From JAOTZA01 sp965224065 (GTDB taxonomy: Bacteria; Acidobacteriota; Thermoanaerobaculia; Multivoradales; JAHEKO01): a DNA stretch of 64,000 bases. Location: contig CBDCYF010000005.1 of NCBI GenBank assembly GCA_965224065.1, forward strand, positions 3,596,001 to 3,660,000, written 5' to 3'. Below the pieces are notes generated by a model. The model was not told where the DNA came from and made no database searches. It worked only from the letters and a program-made list of their open reading frames with translations. The position numbers and the translations under genes are program-made. Of the stretch, positions 18,901 to 26,723 are shown one piece after another. Each line of letters opens with the position of its first letter. The stretch's first letter is position 1.

Positions 18901-19007
18901 TGCTGCGGCAGTTCGCGACCGAGCCCGAGCTCAAAGAGTTCCTGGCGGACGCCGATCGGGTGGCGGTTGCGCTACGTGACCATATCTGGTGGAATCTCGA
19001 CCGCTGA
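15948..19007 (+). CDS. Octaheme coiled-coil cytochrome c of the bc complex
   Basis: A protein of 1019 aa. A short cytoplasmic N terminus and one membrane helix (about 21-39) are followed by a Glu/Gln/Lys-rich coiled coil (about 45-215). Then come eight CxxCH motifs, at about residues 256, 300, 355, 383, 490, 626, 792 and 901. Several lie in mono-heme cytochrome c folds with downstream Met (WMPHFF, TRMPSLRLTDSE, VRMPTFGLTDDQ, TKMPANF). It is 9 bp from the cytochrome b gene and in the same operon, so it most likely replaces cytochrome c1 and carries electrons from the Rieske centre over a long distance. A His/Gly/Ala-rich insert (about 670-705) is unlike the rest. Confidence 0.88.
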   Translation: MAKAPKKTPDRHYDFKGLNIAFAWSSLALLIVTVWMVFADYAKPWKRFQAEFRDREQQALLAEAQAERQKLNQGELQQLQQEIAAEEQSLADQREEIRQLEKQRTGFAKKVYAADADSRQTKSLLDTERYEYDVALQSGVEAKITKARAAVDKLAAQLVEDRIELEGFIEARKGIEQTLEAKRAGLAAAEKRLDALNSGVDSLNQRITALDKKIDYFLLNAPVMDFVQPSLKVEQVILSGLYQNINFTNVDRVDRCVTCHVAAPRAGFDGEEWEEPFRSHPRLDLYLSAASPHPYTKFGCTTCHQGLDRATDFARAGHSPETEHEREEWIEKWGWKPQKYLDTPILPAKNTEAGCVTCHAADVWTPNSAQQDAGRELVSRFGCFTCHAIEYPAFTDLPRPGPALRKIAGKTNPAWAYRWIEAPRDFHPTTWMPHFFYQENIQGEANLERQKAEIASMVAYIWDKSDTPTYPDPPAGNAARGEELFKTIGCEGCHVLDSDARRDQFYPLFNRMNGPNLVRTGSKVSAGWLYAWIRDPHVYNPDTRMPSLRLTDSEAADLTAYLMADRDQAFENLSIPAVDGEIRDGLVLEYLQETQTIEQSQAAMEKMAPAERDVYLGGRTIRKYGCFGCHELDGFDDAKPIGVELTEAGSKPVHQFDFGHVHEVAFRTDRLDIREAAGGAGEGGGRGEAAGDEHHAAPEGTTVREIQHTRADWLKTKFMRPRVWDKGKELVKNYGELYKMPDYGMSEREAEAVLTNVLGFTKESVRAHRKAGQEPRSAALAEGRKLVTWYNCQGCHLIEDKGHAISSAIDDVGLLPPNLAAQGARVRGDWLFEYLHDPGSVTLRPWLGVRMPTFGLTDDQVNTIVGYFATREGRETFLSEPERPDTRSLEVGKQVYEMLQCAKCHPDGPAVAGAGTSSAELAPSLELARERLRHDWVPDWILDPQSWVAGTKMPANFPLQKDGTYQSPLPFGIDAPMWRGQKDRMLRQFATEPELKEFLADADRVAVALRDHIWWNLDR

Positions 19008-19081
19008 TACTCGGCGGGTGCCCGACGTGGTCCTCGCTTTTCCATTGAACAACTCTCGCTAAAACTCAAGGAGGACCTCCC

Positions 19082-19861
19082 ATGGTCAAGAATCGAACCC
19101 TGATGACGCTGGCCGTGTTCGCGGCGCTGGCGGTGGTGGCAACCGGCTGTGGTGGCGGCGGCGGAGAGCGACAGGCCGAGGCGCCGGCTCCCACCGCGGC
19201 ACCCCCCGCGGCGGCCCCCGCCGGTCCCACCGGCACGGTGACCGGCACGGTGAGCTACACCAACGGCGACCCCGACACGCCGATCAAGATGGACGCCGAC
19301 CCGGTCTGTGCCGGGCTCCACGCCGAGCCCGTTTTGACCGAGACGATCGTCGCCGACGCCGGCAAGCTGGCCAACGCGTTTGTCTATGTCAAGTCCGGTC
19401 TATCCGGCAACTATTCGCCGCCCGCCGAAGCCCATGTGCTCGACCAGAAGGGCTGCCGGTACATGCCCCATGTCTCCGGTGTCCAGGTCGGTCAGACGCT
19501 CAAGATCACCAACAGCGACGACACCCTCCACAACGTCCATGCGCTGGAGGGGGCCAACCCGGAATTCAACCAGGGCCAGCCGTTCAAGGGGATGGAGATC
19601 GAGAAGACTTTCGACAACCCCGAGGTCATGGTGCGTTTCAAGTGTGACGTCCACCCGTGGATGGGCGCCTACATGGCGGTGCTCGACCATCCATTCTTTG
19701 CGGTCAGCGGCACCGATGGCTCCTTCACCATTGACGGCCTGCCGCCGGGCGAGTACGAGCTCGAGGCCTGGCACGAGACGCTGGGCGCGCAGACCACCAC
19801 CGTCACGGTGGCCGCCGACACCGCGTCCGCGGCGAGCTTCGAGTTCGCGCCCGCGGCCTAG
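19082..19861 (+). CDS. Cupredoxin-like lipoprotein with carboxypeptidase-regulatory-like C terminus
   Basis: A 259-aa exported lipoprotein (lipobox VATGC, Cys about 23, then Gly- and Ala/Pro-rich linkers). AAGGAGG precedes the ATG. The central domain (about 55-205) looks like a plastocyanin-type cupredoxin: NSDDTLHNVHAL supplies one His and KCDVHPWMGAY supplies Cys, His and Met, the usual type-1 copper set. The C-terminal ~50 residues form a small beta-sandwich (GSFTIDGLPPGEYELEAWH) of the carboxypeptidase-regulatory type. It is the last gene before the terminator, so it probably shuttles electrons from the multiheme cytochrome; that role is inferred from position. Confidence 0.85.
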   Translation: MVKNRTLMTLAVFAALAVVATGCGGGGGERQAEAPAPTAAPPAAAPAGPTGTVTGTVSYTNGDPDTPIKMDADPVCAGLHAEPVLTETIVADAGKLANAFVYVKSGLSGNYSPPAEAHVLDQKGCRYMPHVSGVQVGQTLKITNSDDTLHNVHALEGANPEFNQGQPFKGMEIEKTFDNPEVMVRFKCDVHPWMGAYMAVLDHPFFAVSGTDGSFTIDGLPPGEYELEAWHETLGAQTTTVTVAADTASAASFEFAPAA

Positions 19862-19884
19862 AGCATTCTCCAGCGGATCGACCC

Positions 19885-19918
19885 AGGCGGGGCCTCTGGC
19901 CCCGCCTTTTTTTCTTTT
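19885..19918 (+). terminator. Intrinsic terminator of the bc-complex operon
   Basis: A 10-bp perfect stem AGGCGGGGCC/GGCCCCGCCT with a TCT loop, followed by a T-run broken by one C. It sits 24 bp after the cupredoxin gene stop. Confidence 0.93.
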
Positions 19919-19966
19919 TGGGCGCCATCCGGTTTCGTTTTTGCGCTCGGGCGAGTCTAATGGGAC

Positions 19967-20614
19967 ATGGAGACGATGTCGGTCAGCCGGTTCCCAGGTC
20001 CGAAGGCGGTGCCAGCTCCCTCGCTACCCAGCAGCGAGCGCGAGCTCTGGCCGCTGGTGGCCGGCGGAGACCGGCAGGCCGCCGAACGTCTGGTCGAGCT
20101 GTCGTACCGGAAAATCTTTGCCTCATTGGTCCAACTCGCCGGCGGCGATGTCGAGCTGGCCGCGGACCTGACCCAGGAGACCTATCGCAAGGCCTGGACC
20201 TCGCTCGGCCGCTTCCAGGGCGGAGCCCGGTTCTCCACCTGGCTCTATCGGATCGCCTACAACACCTTTGTCACCCATGTCCGCAAACCGGCCCCACTGG
20301 CGCCGCTCGACGAGCGCCAGGTCGACGCGATTCCCGACGCCGGTGAGTCCCAGCTCGACGGTCTGACCCGCTCGGCCGACGCCGGCCGGGTGCGCCGGGC
20401 GGTGCTCAAGCTACCCGAGACGCTGCGGTTCGCGGTGACGGCCCGTTACTGGGCCGAGCTGCCGGTCCGCGAGATCGCCCGGCTACAGGGGATCTCCGAG
20501 GTCGGTGTCCGCAAACGGCTCAAGCGCGCGCTCCGTCTGCTGTCCGAACGGCTGTCCGACGAGCCGGTCGATGTCGCGCATCGCCCAAACGAATCGAAAG
20601 AAGAAGCACCATGA
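19967..20614 (+). CDS. ECF-type RNA polymerase sigma factor
   Basis: A 215-aa extracytoplasmic-function sigma factor. Region 2 is at about 45-110 (LAADLTQETYRKAWTSL, FSTWLYRIAYNTF) and region 4 at about 130-190 (LRFAVTARYWAELPVREIA, GISEVGVRKRLKRALRLL). A 40-residue N-terminal extension precedes region 2. ATG 19967 is used; a second in-frame ATG lies at 19976. The next gene overlaps by ATGA and encodes a membrane VWA protein with a short cytoplasmic N terminus, which could act as its anti-sigma partner, although no zinc-anti-sigma motif (HxxxCxxC) is visible there. Confidence 0.92.
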   Translation: METMSVSRFPGPKAVPAPSLPSSERELWPLVAGGDRQAAERLVELSYRKIFASLVQLAGGDVELAADLTQETYRKAWTSLGRFQGGARFSTWLYRIAYNTFVTHVRKPAPLAPLDERQVDAIPDAGESQLDGLTRSADAGRVRRAVLKLPETLRFAVTARYWAELPVREIARLQGISEVGVRKRLKRALRLLSERLSDEPVDVAHRPNESKEEAP

Positions 20615-22884
20615 AGAAGGCCCTCGAAACCCACGAGATCGAAGAGCTGCTGGCGAAGACACGCACGGCTCCCGAGCCCCCCGAGAATCTGTTGGCCCTG
20701 CTCAAAGAGGACATTCCCGAGCCGCTGCCCGCGGTAGAGGAACGCTCTACGAAACCCACGCGGCGACCGATGTATCTCATTGCGGCGTCGATCTTTCTGG
20801 CGGTCGTCGGCGCGGTGGTCGTTTCCCGGGTGCGCGAGACGCTGCCCGACCCGGCGAGCGCGGTGGGCGATGACAACCGGGAGACGCCGTTCGTGGCCGT
20901 GGAGATCGGCGTGCCGGTCGATGAGGAAACCCCGGTGGCTGCGGCGGTCGAGCCGCGTGCGGAGTCCGAATCCCGGGACGAGAGAGTGGACGGGGGCGCC
21001 GATCAAGATGTCGCCAATGCGCAGGTTGTCTCCGAGACCCCGTCCTCGCCGGTGACGCCCGGGAAGTCCGGGCGCTCGGAAGAAACAATCGCCGGCCCGG
21101 TTTCCACAGAGGTCCCAAAGCTCGAGGCCGATGCGGCCGATGAGATGGTCGCGCGCGACCGCGTTGCGGATGGCAAGAAGAGAGATCTGTCCGGGGCCGG
21201 CTCGCCGGCGCGGAGCCCAGTGGTGCCGTCCGAAGTCGAGCCGGTCCTGAAGGAAAGGACGACGAGAGCAGAGGTCTTTTCCGATGGGCGGGTCGTGGTC
21301 CAGGGCCGTCCGCCGCAAAGGCGGGTGGAGGAGAACTCCGCCCAGGAGATTCGGCAGCAGATCCCGAAGCCCACCGTGCGCGGCCCCGAGGCCGACGTAG
21401 TTTTCTCTACGTCGGTGCCGGCGCCACCCTCCACCGGCGGAACCGCGGAGCCCAACGACCAGCCCTACGGCGACATGTTCTTTCGCTCCTACGGCACCAA
21501 CCCGTTTGTGGACACCGAGGTGGACGCGCTGTCGACCTTTGGCCTGGACGTGGACACCGGTGCCTACACCGTGGCGCGGAGTTATCTCGAGCGCGGCCAC
21601 CTGCCGCCCGCCGAGGCCATCCGGGTCGAAGAGTTCGTCAACTACTTCGACTACGAAGACAGGGCGCCGCGCCGGGGTGACTTCGCGGTGACCGCCGAGG
21701 GTACCCCTTCGCCGTTTACCGAAGGCCGTGGCTATCAGCTTCTGCGCTTTGGCCTCCACGGCCGCGAGATTCCTGTCCGCGACCGCAAGCCGGCCGTTCT
21801 CACCTTTGTGATCGACGTCTCGGGCTCGATGGGTCGCGAGAACCGGCTCGGGCTGGTCAAGCGCTCGCTCCACCTGCTGCTCGACGAGTTGGAGGAGCTG
21901 GAGTACCGGAAGCGGGGGCGTCCGGGCGATCGGGTCGGTCTGGTGGTCTACGGCAGCCGCGGAGATGTCCTCATCGAGCCCACCGGCGACTTCCGAGAGG
22001 TTCGGCGCGCAATCGATCGTCTTCGCACCGGCGGCTCGACCAACGCCGAGGAAGGTCTGGTCCTGGGGTACCGGCTGGCCCGCGACCACTTCCGCCGCGG
22101 CGCGGTCAACCGGGTCATCCTGTGCTCGGACGGCGTCGCCAACGTCGGCCGCACGGGTCCCGACTCGATTCTCGAGCGCATCGAGCGCGAGGCGGATGCG
22201 GGAGTCGAGCTCACCACCGTGGGTTTTGGCATGGGCAACTACAACGATGTCCTGATGGAGCAACTGGCCGATCGGGGCGACGGACGCTATGCCTATGTCG
22301 ACACCTACGCCGAGGCCCGGCGTCTTTTTGTGCACGATCTCTCCGGAACCCTGGAGACGATCGCGTCCGACGCCAAGGCCCAGGTCGAGTTCGACCCGGG
22401 GGTGGTGAGCCTCTACCGGCTGCTCGGCTACGAGAACCGCGACATCGCCGACGAGCGCTTTCGCGACGACACCGTCGACGCCGGTGAGGTCGGCGCCGGC
22501 CACCAGGTCACTGCGCTCTACGAGATCAAGCTCGCCAGCGATGCCTCACCGAGCGACACCGTGGCCACCCTGCGGCTTCGCTACCGGTCCGAGCGCACCG
22601 GCCGGGTCGAAGAAGAGGCTGTTCGGTTGCGGGTACGGGATCTCGAGTCGAGCTGGCGCTCGGCCTCGCCCTCGTTGCGGCTGGCCTCGGTGGCGGCCGA
22701 GTTCGCCGAAATCCTCAAGGGCTCCTACTGGGCCAAGAACGCCGACCTCGGCGACCTTCAACGCCGTGCCCGCCGGCTCGAGGACGAGCTCCGCGGCGAC
22801 CGCGACGTCGCCGAGCTGGCCGATCTGATCGAGACCGCGACACACCTGATCGGGCCCGGCAGGCCAGCCGATTTCGAAGACTAG
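20611..22884 (+). CDS. Membrane-anchored YfbK-type von Willebrand factor A protein
   Basis: A 757-aa protein. Residues 1-55 look cytoplasmic, followed by one membrane helix (about 57-74) and a long charged, low-complexity periplasmic linker to about 290. The YfbK N-terminal domain is at about 290-350 (FGLDVDTGAYTVARSYL, VEEFVNYFDYE). A VWA domain with an intact MIDAS site follows (DVSGSMGRENR, GGSTNAEEGL, CSDGVANVG), and the C-terminal part is the YfbK/DUF3520 type. VWA domains bind ligands through a metal ion. Translational coupling to the ECF sigma gene suggests that it senses or controls envelope state; the ligand is unknown. Confidence 0.9.
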   Translation: MKKALETHEIEELLAKTRTAPEPPENLLALLKEDIPEPLPAVEERSTKPTRRPMYLIAASIFLAVVGAVVVSRVRETLPDPASAVGDDNRETPFVAVEIGVPVDEETPVAAAVEPRAESESRDERVDGGADQDVANAQVVSETPSSPVTPGKSGRSEETIAGPVSTEVPKLEADAADEMVARDRVADGKKRDLSGAGSPARSPVVPSEVEPVLKERTTRAEVFSDGRVVVQGRPPQRRVEENSAQEIRQQIPKPTVRGPEADVVFSTSVPAPPSTGGTAEPNDQPYGDMFFRSYGTNPFVDTEVDALSTFGLDVDTGAYTVARSYLERGHLPPAEAIRVEEFVNYFDYEDRAPRRGDFAVTAEGTPSPFTEGRGYQLLRFGLHGREIPVRDRKPAVLTFVIDVSGSMGRENRLGLVKRSLHLLLDELEELEYRKRGRPGDRVGLVVYGSRGDVLIEPTGDFREVRRAIDRLRTGGSTNAEEGLVLGYRLARDHFRRGAVNRVILCSDGVANVGRTGPDSILERIEREADAGVELTTVGFGMGNYNDVLMEQLADRGDGRYAYVDTYAEARRLFVHDLSGTLETIASDAKAQVEFDPGVVSLYRLLGYENRDIADERFRDDTVDAGEVGAGHQVTALYEIKLASDASPSDTVATLRLRYRSERTGRVEEEAVRLRVRDLESSWRSASPSLRLASVAAEFAEILKGSYWAKNADLGDLQRRARRLEDELRGDRDVAELADLIETATHLIGPGRPADFED

Positions 22885-22903
22885 CGAGTCCGTCCGAATG
22901 AGT

Positions 22904-22976
22904 GGCCGGCGTCCCTGCCGGCCGTCTTGGGGTTGGAGGCAAGCCCGCCTCGAACGGCCGCCAGGGGCGGCGGCCG
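22904..22976. repeat. Two GC-rich intergenic palindromes
   Basis: Between the VWA gene and ctaA there are two perfect hairpins: GGCCGGC/GCCGGCC (22904-22910, 22917-22923) and CGGCCGCC/GGCGGCCG (22955-22962, 22969-22976, 6-nt loop). The second shares both arms with the palindrome at 29157-29178. Neither is followed by a T-run, so they look more like REP-type palindromes than terminators. Confidence 0.6.
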
Positions 22977-23073
22977 CTTCAAATGGTCGTGTCCGCGTAG
23001 GACGCACCCCTTCAAAGCGAAGGGCGACCCCGAAACGCACACGGGATAGACTGCCTCTTCCGAGGCGCCCACT

Positions 23074-24036
23074 GTGACCCCTTCCGATCGCCGCCGCCAT
23101 CGTTTTACCGTTTTTCTGGCCTGTTGTGTCCTCGGCCTGATCTCCGCCGGAGCGCTCGTCACCAGCAGGGAGGCCGGACTGTCGGTGCCCGACTGGCCGA
23201 CCTCGTACGGGGGCCTCAATCCGCCGCGGTGGTGGGCGATCGCGAACGTCCGCGCAGAGCACGGACACCGGTTGATCGCCGGCACGGTCGCGCTCCTGAC
23301 CATCGGGATGGCGGTGTGGACCGGCCGGCGGGAGGAGCGTCGGTGGGTCCGCCGGCTTTCGTACCTGGCGGTCGTAGCGGTGCTGGCCCAAGCGCTCCTG
23401 GGAGGTCTCACGGTCCTCTTCTTTCTGCCGACGCCGATCTCGGTCAGCCACGCGGGGCTGGCCCAGTTGTTTTTTTGCATGACCGTGACGCTGGCGGTTG
23501 CGACTTCGCGGTGGTGGAAGCGAGAGCGCGCACCGCGGAAGGAGTGGAGGAGCGTACGGGACGCCGCCACGGCCACGACGGCTCTGGTCTACGGACAGAT
23601 CCTGATCGGCGCGGTGATGCGGCACAGCGGCGCCGGTCTGGCGATTCCTGATTTTCCGCTCGCCTTTGGGCGTCTGATCCCGCCGCGATTCGATTTTCCG
23701 ATCGGTATCCACTTCACGCATCGTCTGGGGGCGCTGGTGGTCACGGCTGCGATCGTGTGGCTGTTTGTCCGCATCCGGCGGACCGGCTCGAAGGACCGTC
23801 TGGTCACCGTTCCCGCGGGGCTGTTGCTCGCCCTGGTCGCATTGCAGATCGGCCTGGGGGCGGCGGTGGTCCTGACCGAAAAGGCGGTGGTTCCCAATAC
23901 CGTCCACGTCGCCACCGGGGCCTCGATCCTGGCGACCAGCTTGATCGTGGCCCTCGCTTCCTGGCGTCTGGTCGGATCGGTCGAGTCGGCCGCGCCCGCG
24001 AGCCGGCCGGTGGAGTTGCGGGGAGCGGAGTCTTGA
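23074..24036 (+). CDS. ctaA: Heme A synthase (COX15/CtaA family)
   Basis: A 320-aa polytopic membrane enzyme that oxidises the C8 methyl of heme O to the formyl of heme A. About eight helices form two four-helix bundles. Heme-ligand histidines of the family are visible in EHGHRLIAG, in MRHSGAGLAIPDFP, in HFTHRLGALV and in NTVHVATGA. The wording SVPDWPTSYGGLNPP in the first loop is typical of COX15. The start is GTG 23074. It overlaps ctaB by 4 nt, and together they supply heme A for the aa3 oxidase encoded 7 kb downstream. Confidence 0.93.
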   Translation: MTPSDRRRHRFTVFLACCVLGLISAGALVTSREAGLSVPDWPTSYGGLNPPRWWAIANVRAEHGHRLIAGTVALLTIGMAVWTGRREERRWVRRLSYLAVVAVLAQALLGGLTVLFFLPTPISVSHAGLAQLFFCMTVTLAVATSRWWKRERAPRKEWRSVRDAATATTALVYGQILIGAVMRHSGAGLAIPDFPLAFGRLIPPRFDFPIGIHFTHRLGALVVTAAIVWLFVRIRRTGSKDRLVTVPAGLLLALVALQIGLGAAVVLTEKAVVPNTVHVATGASILATSLIVALASWRLVGSVESAAPASRPVELRGAES

Positions 24037-24929
24037 AGACGGCGACCGCCCCGTCCCGACAATCAGCCCTTCCCAGCGAATGGAGTGACTACTTCGAGCT
24101 GACCAAGCCGCGGATCACCGTCATGGTGCTGGTGACCACCGTGCTGGGGTTTGTGCTCGGCAAAGAGTCGGACCTCTCGTTCGGGCTCCTGGCGCTGACC
24201 CTGACGGGGACTGGACTCCTGTCGGCGGGCAGTTCCGCCCTCAACCACTTCTGGGAGCGTCGCTCGGACGCCCTGATGGAGCGAACGGCTTCCCGGCCAG
24301 TCGCCGCCGGAAGGATGGACTGGCGGCGAGCCCTGGCGTTCGGGCTGACGCTGTCGCTTGCCGGAGTGGTCCTGCTGGCGCTCACGGTCAACCTGCTCAC
24401 CGCGGCGCTGGGTCTGGCGGCGGTCCTCAGCTATGTGCTGGTCTACACACCGCTCAAGAAGGTCACTTCGTTGGCCACGCTGGTGGGGGCGGTGCCGGGG
24501 GCGCTGCCGCCGATGATGGGCTGGACCGCGGCCCGCAACGATCTGTCGGCGGGGGCCTGGATCCTCTTTGGCATCCTGTTTCTCTGGCAGCTCCCGCATT
24601 TTCTCGCCATCGCCTGGCTGTGTCGCGGGGACTACGCGCGGGCCGGTTTCCCGATGCTGCCGGTCGTCGAGCCGGACGGCCGCTCGACCGCGCGGCAGGC
24701 GGTGCTCTATGGCGCGGCGCTCCTGCCCGTTTCGCTTCTTCCGACTTTTGCGGGTCTTGCCGGCGGACCGTACTTTTTTGGCGCGATGTTGCTCAGCGTG
24801 GCCTTTCTTGCCGTGTGCGTGGCGTTCTATCGCTCCGCCGACAACCGTTCGGCCCGCCGCGTGCTGCTGGTCTCGGTGATCTACCTGCCGGCGGTGCTCG
24901 CGGTGATGACTCTCGACCGCTTTGTCTGA
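24033..24929 (+). CDS. ctaB: Protoheme IX farnesyltransferase (heme O synthase)
   Basis: A 298-aa UbiA-superfamily membrane enzyme that transfers farnesyl to protoheme to make heme O. The prenyl-diphosphate/Mg motif is NHFWERRSDALMERTASRP (about 65-83). The second Asp-rich site is partly visible in PHFLAIAWLCRGDYARAGFPM, a hallmark of CtaB/CyoE. Start TTG 24033 overlaps the ctaA stop by 4 bases and has GGAG upstream; the open frame extends further upstream but inside ctaA. Confidence 0.94.
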   Translation: MKTATAPSRQSALPSEWSDYFELTKPRITVMVLVTTVLGFVLGKESDLSFGLLALTLTGTGLLSAGSSALNHFWERRSDALMERTASRPVAAGRMDWRRALAFGLTLSLAGVVLLALTVNLLTAALGLAAVLSYVLVYTPLKKVTSLATLVGAVPGALPPMMGWTAARNDLSAGAWILFGILFLWQLPHFLAIAWLCRGDYARAGFPMLPVVEPDGRSTARQAVLYGAALLPVSLLPTFAGLAGGPYFFGAMLLSVAFLAVCVAFYRSADNRSARRVLLVSVIYLPAVLAVMTLDRFV

Positions 24930-24951
24930 GCGTCGTGCGAAGCTCGATTCG

Positions 24952-26115
24952 ATGACCGACTACGAGAAACGCTTCGACTCTCTCGAGACCAACGTAGTAC
25001 ACGCCGGGGCGCCGCATCCCCGCATACGCGGCGCGGTGGTGTCGCCGATCTTCCAATCGGCAAATTTCCTGATGGCCGAAGAGGGCGCGTACGACGAGGT
25101 GCGCTACCTCAGGTTGAGCAACTCGCCCAGCCACTTGACGCTCCAGGCGCGCCTGGCGGCGATCGAGTCCGGTGAGGCGGCGCTGGTAACCGCCAGCGGC
25201 ATGGCGGCGATCTCGAGCTCGATCCTGACCTTTGTCTCCAAGGGCGACCATCTGCTCGCCCAGACCACGCTCTACGGAGGCACCCAGAGTCTGTTCGACG
25301 AAAACTTGCCGCGGTTCGGGGTGTCCCACACGCCGATCGACCTGGCGGCGCCGGATACCTGGGGCGAGGCGCTGCGGCCCGAGACGCGGCTCTTGTATGT
25401 CGAATCGATCTCCAATCCATTGATGGAAGTGGGCGACCTGCGGGCGGCGGTCGAGTTCGCGCGCGCCAATGGCCTGATTACGGTGATCGACTCGACCTTT
25501 GCCACCCCGGTCAACTTCCGGCCGCTCGAGCTCGGCTTCGACGTGGTGGTCCACAGCGCGACCAAGTACTTGAACGGTCACAGCGACGTCGTCGCCGGCG
25601 CGGTCATGGGGTCGGCCGACAAGGTGGGCAAGATCCGGCACTGGACCCTCCACGCAGGCGGTTCGGCGGATCCTCATGCTTGTTTTTTGTTCGAGCGCGG
25701 TCTCAAGACGCTGGCGCTGCGAGTGGAGCGCCAGAACGCCAACGCCCAACGGTTGGCCGAGTTTCTGAGTGGCCGCGCCGAAGTGCGCCGGGTCAACTAC
25801 CCGGGACTGCCCGACGACCCCGGACACGGTCATGCAAAAGACCTCTTTTCGGGTTTTGGCGGGATGCTCTCCTTCTATGCGGCCGACGCCGAGGCGGCCG
25901 AGCGGTTTCTCGGCCGCGTGCGCATCCCTCTCCACGCCGCGAGTCTCGGAGGAGTCGAGACTCTGGTGGTTCGGCCGTCGCGCAGCTCGCACCTGGGGCA
26001 GAGTCCCGAAGAGCGCGAGCGGCTGAGGATCACTGACGATCTGATCCGGGTGTCGGTCGGGATCGAGAACGCCGACGAGTTGATCGCGGACTTCGAACGG
26101 GCCTTGGCCGGGTAG
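24952..26115 (+). CDS. Trans-sulfuration PLP enzyme (cystathionine gamma-synthase/lyase family)
   Basis: A 387-aa Cys/Met-metabolism PLP enzyme. Family features are ETNVVHAG at the N terminus, TASGMAAISSS for phosphate binding, YVESISNPLMEV, IDSTFATPVNF and the PLP lysine in HSATKYLNGHSDVVAG (about residue 206). The C-terminal region GGVETLVVRPSRSSH resembles the SLGG.ESL...P...TH motif that binds the substrate carboxylate. Whether it is a synthase, gamma-lyase or methionine gamma-lyase cannot be settled by eye. ATG 24952 is chosen because it starts the conserved N terminus. Confidence 0.88.
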   Translation: MTDYEKRFDSLETNVVHAGAPHPRIRGAVVSPIFQSANFLMAEEGAYDEVRYLRLSNSPSHLTLQARLAAIESGEAALVTASGMAAISSSILTFVSKGDHLLAQTTLYGGTQSLFDENLPRFGVSHTPIDLAAPDTWGEALRPETRLLYVESISNPLMEVGDLRAAVEFARANGLITVIDSTFATPVNFRPLELGFDVVVHSATKYLNGHSDVVAGAVMGSADKVGKIRHWTLHAGGSADPHACFLFERGLKTLALRVERQNANAQRLAEFLSGRAEVRRVNYPGLPDDPGHGHAKDLFSGFGGMLSFYAADAEAAERFLGRVRIPLHAASLGGVETLVVRPSRSSHLGQSPEERERLRITDDLIRVSVGIENADELIADFERALAG

Positions 26116-26118
26116 CGA

Positions 26119-26697
26119 TTGGTGGCGAGGGCCAAAAAAAAGCGCTGCGAGTGGGCGGGGGACGACCCACTGATGATCGCCTACCACGACGAGGTGTGGG
26201 GCGTACCGGTCCACGACGATCGGGAGCTTTTCGAGTTCTTGATCCTGGAGGGCGCCCAGGCCGGTCTCTCCTGGTCGACGGTGCTCAAGAAGCGCGAGCG
26301 GTACCTCGAGGTCTTTGCGGGCTTTGACCCGGCGAAGGTGGCGCGTTTTGACAGCCGTAAGAAAAAGAGGCTGCTCGCCGATCCCGGGATCATCCGCAAC
26401 CGGTTGAAAGTCGATTCCGCGGTCCGCAATGCGTGTGCGTTTCTGAAAGTACAGAAGGAATTCGGATCGTTTGACGACTATCTCTGGTCGTTTGTGGACG
26501 GAAAGCCGATCAGAAACCGCTGGAAGAGCCTGCGGGAGATCCCGGCCAAAACCGAGCTTTCGGACCGGTTGAGCAAGGACCTCAAAAAGCGCGGCTTCAA
26601 TTTTGTCGGCTCGACCATCTGCTACGCCTTTCTCCAGGCCACCGGAGTGGTCAACGATCACGTGGTTTCCTGCTTTCGCTACAAATCCATCCGGTAA
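26119..26697 (+). CDS. tag: DNA-3-methyladenine glycosylase I
   Basis: A 192-aa DNA repair enzyme that excises 3-methyladenine. The N-terminal RCEWAGDDPLMIAYHDEVWG and C-terminal DHVVSCFRY supply the Cys, His, His, Cys zinc set of the Tag family. The helix-hairpin-helix type glycosylase core includes LILEGAQAGLSWSTVLKKRE, with the catalytic-site Glu and Trp. It follows the PLP enzyme by 3 bp and starts with TTG 26119 or GTG 26122. The length matches E. coli Tag (187 aa). Confidence 0.95.
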   Translation: MVARAKKKRCEWAGDDPLMIAYHDEVWGVPVHDDRELFEFLILEGAQAGLSWSTVLKKRERYLEVFAGFDPAKVARFDSRKKKRLLADPGIIRNRLKVDSAVRNACAFLKVQKEFGSFDDYLWSFVDGKPIRNRWKSLREIPAKTELSDRLSKDLKKRGFNFVGSTICYAFLQATGVVNDHVVSCFRYKSIR

Positions 26698-26723
26698 CAG
26701 CAAACGGACCAGTTGATGGGCCG

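Noticed and set aside
20446..22503. 685-codon minus-strand open frame over the sigma factor and VWA genes
   Set aside because: A GC-rich antisense shadow; the plus strand encodes sigma regions 2/4 and an intact MIDAS motif.
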